Shown here in pieces: positions 53,605-64,000 of a DNA stretch of 64,000 nt (position 1 is its first letter; every line of letters begins with the position of its first letter). Source of the stretch: Halichondria panicea (Eukaryota > Porifera > Demospongiae > Suberitida > Halichondriidae). The position numbers and the translations under genes were made by a program. Location of the stretch: the NCBI RefSeq assembly GCF_963675165.1, contig NC_087388.1:2954800-3018799 (forward strand). The letters are read 5' to 3'. Below the pieces are notes generated by a model, which was not told the DNA's origin, ran no database searches, and saw nothing but the letters and a program-made list of their open reading frames with translations.

Positions 53605-54080
53605 CTGGGCACTATTGGAGAAGTCGCAAGAACAACTTAAGACCTGTCACTGAATGGATGTGTGAGAAAGCTCCACGACTTTCTATTTCCTCCAAGATCT
53701 ATGACACCTAGCCGAAAGAAGATTAGCAATCAGATACCACCACTTCAACCCCTTCTCCCTGAACCTGCTTCCCCATCACCGACTGTAATATTGACAATGT
53801 GCCAACATCTGTCTCCACCAATGAAGGGAAGAAATTGTTGAAACACCTTATTCCAAGAGTATAAAGTCCGTGGAAAAACTAAACATGAAGAGGATTACAG
53901 AAGCAATGCAGCACACAGTTATCACTGGCAAAATTTTAGCTCAAAGAAGTAACATCAAAAACAAATGAACGTTAGCAAATTCTCACTGTTTTGCCGACGG
54001 TGCATGAAGAAGATTCAGGAGGAATTAGCACAAAGGTCAAAGAAGATTGTCCCTAATTCCAAGCCCAAAAACTGATCATT
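53605..54080 (+). pseudogene. degenerate transposon-type protein fragment
   Basis: Broken frames read ARCNPFDLPGHYWRSRKNNL, RPVTEWMCEKAPRLSISSKI, then QPLLPEPASPSPT, and further on MKKIQEELAQRSKKIVPNSK. I recall similar strings in repeated, transposon-borne proteins of cnidarians and sponges but cannot name the family. Several stops. It may be part of the Ginger-like element that follows. Confidence 0.35.
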
Positions 54081-54409
54081 CGATCACTTGTGGTAGACTG
54101 TTGATTTTGTCCACTATGATAATATATATATGTATCAGTATGGTATGAAAGATTTCGTATCTGTTAGAAAAACGGCAAGCATACCCATATTCAAGTTCTA
54201 AGCAACTTAAAAGAGGCATACAGCAAGTTTAATTAAGCAGAAATTCCCTGATCAAAAGGTTGGCTTTTCGAGCATTATGGCACACACTCAGTGTGTGTGT
54301 GCACTAGTCTATACATCAAAACGTGAAATTATGAGATGCGACTGTCAGCTAGACCAATATTGTTTAGCAAGAATCATGTGGTATCTTGTATGTAAGGCTT
54401 GAGTAAGAT

Positions 54410-54592
54410 CTGTGTCTGCTGTGCCTGCTGTGTCCTCAGTGCCTTTTGTGTCCTCAGTCTGACTGTCTGCTGTGTCCTCAGTATCTGCTGTGTCTGCAGT
54501 GTCCGCTGTGTCCTCAGTATGCCGTGTCCTCTGTGTCTGCTGTGTCCACAGTGTCTCTTGTGTCTGCATGCAGTTGTCTGCTGTGTCGTCTG
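54410..54592 (-). repeat. GACACAGCA-type minisatellite (minus orientation)
   Basis: Minus-strand 9-10 bp units gacacagca/gaggacaca, in near-constant 9 bp phase, so the translation is a (T)(A/E)DT chain (TEDTADTADTADTEDTAD). The same type of array on the opposite strand is at 59745-60225. Confidence 0.85.
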
Positions 54593-55344
54593 CATGGTTG
54601 TAATTATTTTATCTCTCTAAACATAGTTCTCATACAGTGGATCCTGTGCTATTGTATTTCGTTTAACCTTAGCAATGCAGTCTTGGTTACTGAGCCGCCT
54701 TATTCCTTCTTGAAGATGACCTAACATTGGAGCAATTATACCTTCTCATGCTGGAGATCACAGACCATCTATTTGCCCCTGACATTTAGACAGATGAAGT
54801 TGCTTACTAGCTTTTTGTGAGTTCTACCCTGCTGCTATTGTAATTCCAAAAATGCACTATCTGATCTGATACATGCACCGACACTGATCATGGAGTAAGT
54901 GTGCATGTGCATAAACACTGATCATGGAGTAAGTGTGCATGTGCATAAAAAGTATACAATATATACATGAACTGTCACAAAAATGTTGGTCCGCCGATAA
55001 TTTCAGTACCCGGACTGAAATGTTCGGTCCCCCGGACCAATTTTAGCTGATAATGTTGGTTCGCCAATCTGATAGAAGAGGTATTCCACTATGTCACCAC
55101 CAAGGAGTACCCTGATGACTGTAAAGAGGGAAAAAAAAGGGTCATCAGAAGAAAGGCCAAGCAATTTGTATTGAACAATGGTGACTTCATGTACAAACAC
55201 AAGAGAACGGACAGAGTGCGTTGGTGTATCTGTAATGTAGTTGAAATTACAATCATTACAAGAGTGGCCATCTCTAGGTATATATAACGCGTCATCTATG
55301 TTCGATTCTTCTGGTATTATAGCTCCTATTGCCTTCTCAATCTT

Positions 55345-56520
55345 GATGTGTTGATCCAATACATTATCAACCGAAGAGAGAGAAGGAAGATACTGTTTGC
55401 TTGCCAAGTTGATGAAACATCTGGACGTATGGGGGTGACTCGCACACTTGCCCGAATTAAGGAGCGTTACATAAAGGACGTGAAAGAAATGGTTAGTAGA
55501 CTTGCTCATCTGTCCTTGTATCTTAGTGCACATAACCCACATAATAGTCAAATATAATTATTATGTGTCAACTTGGTTCTGTATTATTGTTACACCTACA
55601 TGTATACAAAGTTATAGTTAGTCTCAAACAGGAACATTTTCCCTCAATATTAATGTGTTTTATTTATAGGTGTCTGTCTACTTGTGACATTTGCCAGTGA
55701 GTTAATCAAAAGCTAACCACTGGCAGACCCGAACTTCACCCCATCCGTGTGCAGTTTCCTTGGTACATGCTAGGAATTGATTTTGTTGGTCCTCTCTCTC
55801 CAATTGCTAACGATGGTTCCCGCTACATCTTAACCATGAGCGATTACTTTACCAAGTGGGTAGAAGCTATTCCTACACCTGACAAGAGTGCATCATCAGC
55901 AGCAACATCATTGTTCAAGGTATAAATTATGTATGAATGCCACACACATGCACAATGCATGCATGCATGGGCAGTAAATAATGATCACACACTTTTCCTT
56001 CTCTAAGTATTTATGAGAATGGGTCTGCCTCGGGTTATTCTCTCAGATCAAGGATGTGAATTCAACAATGATTTAGACACTATAGTCTCTGTTCTCTCCT
56101 GGGGATACAGCGTCACCTTACAACTCCTTACCGCCCCCTCAGGTATGCACTACAGTTTTAAAACTATAATTATATCACACTTACTCGGAGGATATGCACC
56201 CATATATCCTCCACTACCGTGGTTATATACCCTAATTGGCTATGCCTCGGAGTAACCACGGTAGCGGAGGACATATCCTCCTCTTAGGTGTGGTATATCC
56301 TATACTTAAAATGTATTTTCAACTATAATATTATTTTCCAGACTAACGGCTTGGACGAGCGTTTCAATCAGACAACACTGCAAAACATGCTAGTGAAGTT
56401 TATGCGTGAAGACTGAAGTAGCTACCTGGACACATGTGTTTTCGCATACAATACCTCTCGTCATAATTCAACGAAGTTTACTCTTTTTAAACTTATGTTC
56501 AATCGTCAAGACAGTCTCAA
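55345..56520 (+). pseudogene. Ginger-type integrase/transposase core
   Basis: Exon-like blocks: 55348-55494 (H2C2 region, ending VKEMV|gttagt); about 55673-55921 after tttatag, with FPWYMLGIDFVGPLSP (first Asp) and MSDYFTKWVEAIPTPDKSA; about 56011-56090 with GLPRVILSDQGCEFNNDLD (second Asp); about 56341-56510 with TNGLDERFNQTTLQNMLVKF (Glu) and YLDTCVFAYNTSRHNSTKFT. All three DDE acids survive. In-frame stops occur (CQ*VN, RED*SS) and an insertion lies between the second Asp and the Glu. Confidence 0.82.
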
Positions 56521-56884
56521 GCATTTCTCCTGACCAAGCTGCTCGCGAGTATCAGCAGTAAATGCCCAATCTAAATGTTACACGTACTCGTGAACACAAT
56601 CATGTGCGACTGAGCCAAGCAAAAACCAATATTCTTGCCGCCCAGAAGGAATTGTATGGTAAGAAACATGTACAGCCTGAGAGATATAATTTATGGTTGG
56701 TCAATTAGTCCTGAAACTAAATCATACTCGCAAAAAGACGAAAGGTGGGAAGCTGAAGAGGAGGTACACTGACCCTTAAAAAGTCATCTCTGTTAAACCA
56801 TGCACGAGGTGCATATGAGATAAGCGATGGATCAAACACAGTACTAGTGTCAGGACCCCATCTCAAGTCGTACAATGATCCACC

Positions 56885-57070
56885 TACTTGCGATTCTGGA
56901 TCAATAGACTCTGCTCACTCTCCTCCTAAGGACTCTGCTCACCTGGAATCCCCTCTTGAGGACTCCGCTCACACGACCTCCGCTCACCTGGAATTGAGGA
57001 CTCCGCTCACATGGAGTCTCCTAATGAGGACTCCGATCACCTGGAATCTGCTCATTTGGACTTTGCTGAA
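56885..57070 (+). repeat. GACTCCGCTCACCTGGAATC repeat in Ginger linker
   Basis: About nine diverged copies of gga(c/a)tc(c/t)gctcacctgga. It encodes a DSAHLESP-type repeat in the linker between integrase and protease. Further low-complexity coding follows (TPKRPRSRTPTVQGEIKKRR at 57330-57390, a probable basic nuclear signal). Confidence 0.7.
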
Positions 57071-57778
57071 TTACACCCCCCATCATAATGAGGACTCCCC
57101 TAAGGTGGACTTTGCTCAACTGGACATCACTTGTCTGGACTCTCATCATGACATTTGAACATTGCTCAATTACACCCCCATCCAAGATTGTTTGTCACCA
57201 ATAGCACACAATGGTACAAGTGGCTAGTTTCAGCCAGATGAACCATCATTCTCGATATGGATGAAAAATGGCTACCGGCACCAATGCTATCTCTTAGCCA
57301 AATGATATCAAAAACACCGCAACCTCAGTTTTGCAGCACACCAAAACGGCCCAGATCTCGAACTCCAACAGTTCAGGGTGAAATCAAGAAGAGGCGGCGT
57401 ATTCTCTCTTTGGCAACTCATCAGATGACTTCTCTCATGTCACAACCCTGAAATCGATTCAAACTTCTTCCTTGAAATCGAGTGAGACCCCCGTGTCGCA
57501 CCCCTGAAGACCACTCGTGTCACGAAGACCCCCCTCCTCTGAAATCAAGTGAGACCCCTCCGTGGCGCACCTCTAAAATCGATCATATCACACCCTCCTT
57601 CAAGCCGACTCATCAGAACGTAACTCAGAGGATGTTTAATTGTAGGCAGGCCAAAATACCTCAAACGGTCATTGAGTGATCAAGGAAGAACATCATTGAT
57701 GTAGACACTTCTCATAGATTGAATAGGGAGAAACGGAAGTAGCGTCACGTGAGTTCGTACAGGTCGTAAACAATCACC

Positions 57779-58284
57779 ATGGCCATTGGCTTTGGCTCAC
57801 AGTCTCTACTATCGGTACTCGTTCACCCAGTGGTTAATGTGTATGACAGTATGTATCGGTTTGGAGTCAAAGCTCAGATTGCAACTTTAGAGGCCAAAGA
57901 AATCACTCTTAACTTCATGAATGTACATATTCAGGCAGGAGGATGTGACTGTGGCTTGTTTGCTATAGCCAATGCAACAGCTCTTGCTTTTGGCCACTCA
58001 CCTGGAAGCTTCCAGTACAATCAAAATAAAATGAGGCAGCACTTGTTTTCTTGCTTTCAAAAGCATTAAGAAGTATCGTTGTGCTCCTGACTCAATTGTG
58101 TCAATCGATATACATACCCCGTGTACTGCCTGTGCAGAATGCCAGAGTTGGCGACTATAGAAAACTGGGTGGAATGCAGCACATGCAAGGAGTGGTACCA
58201 TTACGGCACCTGTGTGAACGTTCCTGCCGCTTTTCTCAAAAAATCAGCTGTTTGGCACTGTATGCAGTGTCTAAACCACCCTAA
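57779..58284 (+). pseudogene. C48 (ULP1-like) protease plus PHD finger of Ginger element
   Basis: 57779-58066: SLLSVLVHPVVNVYDSMYRF, then IQAGGCDCGLFAIANATALA, the Q-x-G-x2-DCG active-site signature of ULP1 proteases, and MRQHLFSCF. After a frame change around 58066-58110 the PHD finger follows: CRMPELATIENWVECSTCKE, WYHYGTCVNVPAAFLKK, VWHCMQC, ending at TAA 58284. The same domain pair is at 37400-38176. The role in transposition is unknown; possibly protease processing and chromatin recognition. Confidence 0.82.
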
Positions 58285-58290
58285 GACGTA

Positions 58291-59740
58291 ACTGTTAACC
58301 GTCCATAAATTATGAACCATGCACCCGTCTCTTTATGTATCTATTCCCGGACAGAACTTCGGCATTATAATTATACGTAGTAGTAGTAACATTATTTTAT
58401 CAAGCTGTAAAACTGTCAATCGTTAATAGATCTTTGTTTTGAAACAGTTGAAAACTGAGTATTAAGAATGTGGAGGCCTCAAGGTTCACATGCAGCTCTA
58501 TCTAGTACACCTGGCTGACAAGCTAGGCTGTACATGTAATTCCTGAATATTATGTGACTGCTTGTATGTGCGTATTTATAATTATGTCGTAAAGAGGACA
58601 CTAGGTTGCCCTACATACGCTCCTGGTCCAGAGACGTCTTTTTATACTAGCGCAACAAAATATTGTCTATAGCTGGACTGATTATTTCAGGGGGGGACCA
58701 ATTTTTTCAGGCCAGTGACCCTGATTATCGATTGTTAGTTAACTCCCAAGGTGGAGTTATAGCGCATGTAGCCAACTTTTACTTGTAGGCACCTCTTCTC
58801 AGGTATGCGCTAAAATGCCAAACACTCCTACGTCAAGGCACTGATCTAGACAACTACATAAATGCCAGTTGGAGTCTTGCTAAAAGACATTAGCTTTTGC
58901 AGTGCTACGTTTATACGGTGTACCAAGTCAGGGAACCAAACTTGCCGATTGAGGTGCAACCTCAACCCAAGGCTCTTAAGAGAACGAGGACACCAAGTCT
59001 TGCAACAGCTGATAAGAGAGCAACCCGTTCTGCTGTCCAATTAGGACCCTGGTCAAAGAAGCTTTACCCAGAAAAGCCATGCACTTACCGTTGCAGAACA
59101 TATATATACTAATTTATGATGTGTTAAAATGTTCAACGTCTATCGTCTTATAATTATACCTGTAAAAATTATAATGTCGAGCTCTTTCTTGCCAAAAGTT
59201 TTATAAGAACCAGACTGAGTATTGTCTGGGAGATGTATATACCTGTGCTGGACACATACACTTTAATGGGTGTGTTGGGCACACTTAGACACCAGCCCCG
59301 TAACCATGCAAATAATTACGCTTTACATGTGAATGCATCACCGAAATGTAAATTGTAGCAAAATCGACTGAACAAAAAGTGAAATGATTGCCCTACAAAA
59401 ACATTACGAAAACATAACGTGTAGTAAGTGCATGCATGCACAGTCCATCAACTAAAAGTGTGTATAACATTATTTTCTATACATACTTGTGGACTCAACA
59501 AAGATTATACATCTACATCATATTCAACTTGCTTTAAAAATCGTATTTTCATCCATTCACTTTAAGCCAGTTCAGGCATTTCATGCATGCACTGTGCATG
59601 TATAGGACGAAAACTATTATTAAGAGGTACCTTTCTATAGCAAAAAGACAAATGAATTGCAATGAGCAATATACACCCACTTTTGATGTATAAAGTCATC
59701 TATAATTATATAAGGGAAAAAGAAAAAAAGCAGGCACTGA
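58291..59740. other. stretch without supported genes
   Basis: AT-rich sequence; frames near 58860-59110 (e.g. KRTRTPSLATADKRATRSAV) have no recognised relatives and no clear splice context. No TIRs or tandem repeats stand out. Confidence 0.5.
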
Positions 59741-59744
59741 GAAC

Positions 59745-60225
59745 ATGCACAGTAGAATGAATGTGGACACAGCAGGCACAACATGCAGACACAGCAGACA
59801 CATGCAGAGGACACAGCAGACACAGAGGATTGAGGATATATACAGGAGACACACGCAGCAGACTCAGAGAACACATGCAGAGGACACAGCGGACACAGAG
59901 GGTCGAGGATATATACAGGAGACACATGCAGCAGACAAAGAGGACACAGCAGACACATGCAGAGGATATGCACAGCAGACACAAAGGACACTGAGGACAC
60001 AGCAGACACAGTGGGCACAGCGGACAGAGGACATGCACAGCAGACACAGAGGACTCGGCAGGCACAGCAGACACTAGGACACAGCAGACACTGATGACAC
60101 AAAGGACACTGCATTCACAGCACACATCGAGGACACAACAGGCACAGAGGACACAGGCACGGCAGACACAGCAGACACTGAGGACACAACAGGCACAGCA
60201 AGCACTGAAGACACAACAGGCACAA
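59745..60225 (+). repeat. GACACAGCAG minisatellite (plus orientation)
   Basis: Roughly 45 units of 9-11 bp variants (acacagcag, gacacatgcagag, gaggacacag, acaggcacag). A longer unit containing gaggatatatacaggagaca occurs twice (59827 and 59902). The Cys/Val-rich 159- and 220-codon frames on the minus strand are translations of this array. Oppositely oriented to the array at 54410-54592, bracketing the Ginger element. Confidence 0.88.
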
Positions 60226-60712
60226 AGATCAAGACAATACACAGAAATACATCTATTCAAGCAAAACCTATAATTACCGACTAGAAAAACATTTGCAATG
60301 TGAAAAATTGCTAGGATTGGCCAGGGGAACCACCAAAAGCGTGGAAACAAGAAATCAGATGAGAGCATAACTCCAATCCGTTACAACGTCAATCACGATT
60401 GCGGGACTAGGGGTGCTACCCCCTTTGCACACAGTTACATCATTGCTGCCATCCGGTGCCGGGACACCCCACAAATATCTCAACCGGCTTCAGCAATAGC
60501 CAATACCTCGACACTATAGCGATCAGCTGAGGCTCCGAGTAACTATCTGCCACAACCATCTATCAGTCAAAAGGGACTGGTAGCAAGTTTATACCTCAGC
60601 GATGGGGTTGTGCCCGTGCCTAAAAAGCTAATGAAACAAATATAGTCTCTGTGGAATACATTGAAATGAACCAGCTACTTACTACCCGAGGCTTGGGTGC
60701 AAGATAACTATA

Positions 60713-60932
60713 CAGGGTTTCATCTAGTGGGGGGCTGGGGTGAACCTTCCCTCCCCAAAACGCTCATCTCCCCCCCAAAATGTTTGTATAATAATGATAT
60801 CATCACATTAGTACTGTCTATGATGTGCGATATTTCTACTGTGATGCACTAGCATGTAATAGGGGGTGTGGTCAAACATTTGGCGACGTGCGTAAACCTT
60901 CCCCTAAACTTTTAATCCTCGATGAAACCCTG
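60713..60932. mobile_element. MITE, CAGGGTTTCATCTAG family, copy 3
   Basis: Left end CAGGGTTTCATCTAG, right end tcgatgaaaccctg, 220 bp, with an exact 5 bp duplication ctata at 60708-60712 and 60933-60937. C-rich block near the left end, so inverted relative to copies 1 and 2. It abuts the gag relic. Confidence 0.85.
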
Positions 60933-60934
60933 CT

Positions 60935-61520
60935 ATACCGAATCATCGTCGCATTGTTGCCACAATCCAAGTGCGAGCAAGCTCAAAAAGGGAGTTTCTT
61001 CGATATTCTCGTGGATACAATGTTACAGCACTCTGGTGAGCATACTCGCTCATAAATTCCCTTCTAAGGTGCCTCAATTGATGGCTTACCAATCCATCAT
61101 TGTAAGATGCTACACTGATTATGAAGGAGATGGTTGGTTGGAGTATGACAGAGCATATCGGCAGAAAGCGGCATATGAAAAGTGCTAGGACTGCATGGTC
61201 AAAGTTAAATGTTGCATTTTATCAATTCTGCCTTGCAGGCAATGCAAAGAAAGACACGGTCTGCAGAATTTGTTTAAGACACGACCACCAGACAGCCGAC
61301 TGCAACAAAAACTACCAGAGGCCAGGGTATCCCACACCCGATATGGGATTCAGCAGACCGGTAAATTCAGGGGTGGAGATTTGCAGGCTCTACAATGCAA
61401 TGGGCGAATCAAAATGTAAGTATAGAGAATGCAAATTCTGCAAAAGCTGCATCCAGCTTCGGAGTGCCAAGGATCGGGAAAGCCTGCAAAACGTAGCTAG
61501 AGATAAACAAGCAAAAAAAC
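60935..61520 (+). pseudogene. gag-like relic of DIRS-type element
   Basis: Fragments in shifting frames: VSILAHKFPSKVPQLMAYQS, YEGDGWLEYDRAYRQKAAYE, ARTAWSKLNVAFYQFCLAG, knuckle CRICLRHDHQTADC (C-x2-C-x4-H-x4-C), then VEICRLYNAMGESKCKYREC KFCKSC. Same order as the gag proteins at 23.8 and 34-35.7 kb; closest in style to the latter (GDGW.[EQ]YDR). No RT or recombinase follows. Confidence 0.8.
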
Positions 61521-61779
61521 TGAGAACTCAACGAACTATACTATTATATACATTTTTGAGTGTGTTTAGTCATTAATAATTATGCTATTTAATTATCACT
61601 CATCTCAGTATCAATCTTTTTATGCTTATCAGCTTGCTCATGTGCCGCCTGCTTGCGCATGTGCTTGTCATCCAGACGGGGTGAACATGTCAATAGCATA
61701 ACTTGTATTATTCAAGATATGGATTTGCCTGGAAGGTTGGCGAATGTTTATGTTTGAGATATAGTGTGTGAAGATAGGG

Positions 61780-61990
61780 TTCCTTTGTACATATGCCTCT
61801 GTGACTTATCTCGAGGAACCCCAAACATGACATGTTCACAGTTCATAAGGGCCAAGCATACACCCTAAAACAATTTCATGATTTAACGATATTCCGACAT
61901 TTGAAATGCAATTCTATCACCACCCCTATTATTTACCGAATGAAGCCATAATTATAGTACATCAGAATCAGTACTGTATCATCTATGATC
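61780..61990. repeat. reverse-complement partner of the 53040-53250 segment
   Basis: cacagttcataagggccaag, catacaccctaaaa, ttaacgatattccgacattt and ttaccgaatgaagccataat match, in reverse complement, phrases at 53050-53200. About 75-80% similar by eye. Confidence 0.65.
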
Positions 61991-62109
61991 AAATGAAAGC
62001 CCATCATGCATGGTAACAACTGAATAGGGAGTTACGAGGTTATGCACACAAATTAGGAAGGGGCGTGGTTACGTACAGCCACCATTTTGAGTGGCAAAAG
62101 CACCATAAG

Positions 62110-63105
62110 AAGTAAGCTATATGGTACATGCATGATGAAGAGCTGCTGCGGCGCGCTAAGGTTGCAGAAACAGATATTCTAAAGGATCGAGCTTATCATT
62201 TTATCGCTTTCCTTAGATATAGATCGCCGTTGTAAATGGATTGCTGCCACCAAGAGGAAGAACTGGGAGCCCAACCAACACAGTTTTCTATGCTCTGATC
62301 ACTTTACGGATCCCACTTTACTACAGGCAGAAAGAGTTAGGATCCTCTCTCTCCAGACTTTGTTCCTAGTGTGTTCGAGTATACTGACAGTCCAATCAGG
62401 GAAAAACAGTGAAAGCATTCAAAAAGTACCAAAACAGAAAAACTTTGTTGAAAAGGAAGGTTGCACAAGAGAAAGCTGAGAGGAAAAAGAAGAGAGAGCT
62501 GCAGAAGAAGAGAAAGCTGCACAAGAAAAGAGAACTGCAAATGTTGGGGGGGGGGGTATCCCCCCTTTCCCCCTGTATGACACCCTGGTACTGGATAGAT
62601 GTAGGCTTTCCAAGCACGCAAATAAACGATCAAGAGCACAACAGAAACAGTAGCTGCTATATCCTAGGAACCAAGGACAAGATTTTCGAGATCCTGTTAC
62701 ACTAAACAGTGGTAAAAAAATTAATACAAGTATCATGGCTATACTGTGTCGACTAAGCAGTATTTCACCATAACTGTCTTTCCTAGCAGTCATGTAAGCG
62801 TTCCAACCCCTCTTCCTCGTATAAAGAACGTAAGCATACAATTCCAATTTAGGATGTCATCCATATAAATAATAGCATGCACTAGCTATTGAAACTTGGA
62901 CATCCAGACTTCAACTTGCTCCAAAGCTGCTTGCTCTGCTAGGAGTAGAGTATCTCTTATGTCGCAAGACCCTCTCGAGCGCTATTTTTCCAAGCAGAGG
63001 CATCGTGGAGGCAGCAACGAAAACCCTACAGCAGCGCACAAGTCTCCTACAATGCATCCACACTCACTCAAGAGAGAGCAGTTTATAAAGACATCCAAAC
63101 GATGA
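62110..63105 (+). pseudogene. THAP / P-element-like deletion derivative
   Basis: 62130-62345 is a degenerate THAP domain: KSCCGAL, then DIDRRCKWIAATKRKNWEPN and QHSFLCSDHFTDPTLLQAE. A Lys/Glu-rich helical stretch follows (KKRELQKKRKLHKKRELQ). At 62960-63105 SQDPLERYFSKQRHRGGSNE NPT matches the C-terminal DPLE..F...R.RGG motif of P-type (THAP9-like) transposases. The catalytic middle is missing, replaced in part by the G-run/CCCCC MITE end at 62547-62586. It may be a non-autonomous remnant. Confidence 0.7.
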
Positions 63106-64000
63106 ACATTGAAAGCAGGAACTCCCCCATGGCAAGTTGTCATAGCCCGATTAAAGTTTGAAGTGTGCTGTGTTTATGCATCGTGAGCATAACATTACAT
63201 ACATTGTAGACTCAAAGTAATGTCAGCCTAACCAAACGTTAATTTCGAGCATTTTCGAGCATTTGGATATGTCAGTTTTGCACATATTGCCAACAACGAA
63301 CGAACAACTTGTAGTCGCTAGACGATGTGTGTTGGTTGTCTATGGCACAGAAGTGAAAGGCTAACGGTTATTTGACCCTGACCGAAACAAGGTATTTTAC
63401 AGTCGAGACGTGAAGTTATAATGAACTTGAGTTCGGACTGAGATATTTTGGAGGAGATATACCATGCCTGGTTAAGTGGTCACTGAGACAGAAGAACCTC
63501 AAAGGTCTCAGAGAATCCGACATTGACTATGCAGAAGGAGTATCTGTTGTCACTGGTGAACTGGATGAACTCGAGTCATAATTATGAAGACGTTGCTGCA
63601 AAGACCAAATGGGAATGAGCAAGTCTAAGATAATGACGTTTGGGAACTTGCAAAATCCTGTATATATATATATACATACAATTATTACGGTAATTACCAT
63701 ACGTTATTGTATGAAGGCACAGCTATCGGTTTCTGCGTCAAGCTAAAAAATACCACATGGTACCTACATGTACATCAAGACTGTAGTAAAGAAACTCAAG
63801 TCGCAACAAGAGATATCGTAGCTATTATAAGTCACAAGTCTGAAGAGAGTTTTTAAGACTATGATGAACGACATTAGCGAACACATGCAACTCAGCAAAA
63901 AAATTAGCAACCCAACAGCAGCAACATACAGCAAGTAATCCAAGCTGCTCTCACCCTACCTCCGACACATCATACTATAATTATAACCCATGGCCACCAA
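63106..64000. other. right-edge stretch without supported genes
   Basis: AT-rich sequence. A short open phrase GLRESDIDYAEGVSVVTGEL (63512-63570) ends at TAA; I cannot assign it. A small (ta)n lies at 63661-63674. No repeats otherwise evident. Confidence 0.45.

Larger units (their letters stand above)
54990..58290 (+). mobile_element. Ginger1-like DNA transposon, degenerate
   Basis: Order on the plus strand: N-terminal part (about 55085-55250: YVTTKEYPDDCKEGKKRVIR, KQFVLNNGDFMYKHKRTDRV), H2C2-like zinc segment (55378-55500: ILFACQVDETSGRMGVTRTL), retroviral-type integrase core (55700-56500), Ser/Pro/Asp-rich linker with 20 bp repeats, C48 protease and PHD finger. This arrangement is what is described for Ginger1 transposons. 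Ends were not identified. A 56190-56300 hairpin (atatcctccactaccgtggt / accacggtagcggaggacat) splits the integrase. Several stops and frameshifts show it is dead. Confidence 0.8.

Noticed and set aside
55003-55551. 182-codon open frame on the minus strand
   Set aside because: It is antisense to the Ginger N-terminal and zinc segments, whose plus-strand motifs are recognisable; no independent motif.
59635-60368. 159- and 220-codon Cys/Val-rich frames on the minus strand
   Set aside because: They are translations of the GACACAGCAG minisatellite, where every frame tends to stay open.

Overview
This 64 kb window is eukaryotic, most likely from an early-branching marine invertebrate such as a sponge (inference from metazoan gene content, AT-rich TACATGTA-rich introns and the transposon mix; no rRNA barcode or database search was available). 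Genes have many short exons with GT-AG introns. I rebuilt the exons by hand from reading frames, splice consensus and intron phase.

Four host genes are supported. (1) 1.3-5.9 kb, minus: the N-terminal half of RELCH, an endosomal LisH/coiled-coil/HEAT protein, running off the left edge. (2) 11.0-13.3 kb, plus: a glycine N-acyltransferase-like enzyme whose first exon contains a recognisable piece of the 5' end of 28S rRNA, kept in frame behind a mitochondrial-presequence-like N-terminus. (3) 13.6-48.3 kb, minus: a 16-exon, about 1058-residue hydantoinase_A/DUF917 fusion whose 25 kb intron (14407-39659) holds most of the window's transposons. (4) 48.4-50.4 kb, plus: AKTIP/FTS, a UEV-like vesicle-traffic adaptor, head-to-head with gene 3 across about 150 bp. 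Genes 2 and 3 are tail-to-tail with 328 bp between stop codons.

The rest is repeat-derived. The large intron contains a non-LTR-type pol relic, a THAP-DDE4 (ISL2EU-like) relic inside a 150/200 bp satellite, a tyrosine-recombinase (DIRS/Ngaro-like) retrotransposon with intact RT-RNase H and recombinase frames, pogo and Tc1 relics, and a 6.6 kb segment bounded by perfect 34 bp inverted repeats. That segment carries an unusual chain of exons fused in frame to a DIRS-type gag, plus a 1.7 kb TIR element with a C48 protease-PHD gene. The right third (50.9-64 kb) has a CACGTG-rich TIR element, a Ginger1-like integrase transposon with its own C48 protease and PHD finger, two oppositely oriented GACACAGCA-type arrays, another gag relic and a THAP/P-like deletion derivative. 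Several MITE families recur: CAGGGTTTCATCTAG in three copies, TACCGTATAGCGCG, a pogo-like MITE, and two perfect hairpins.
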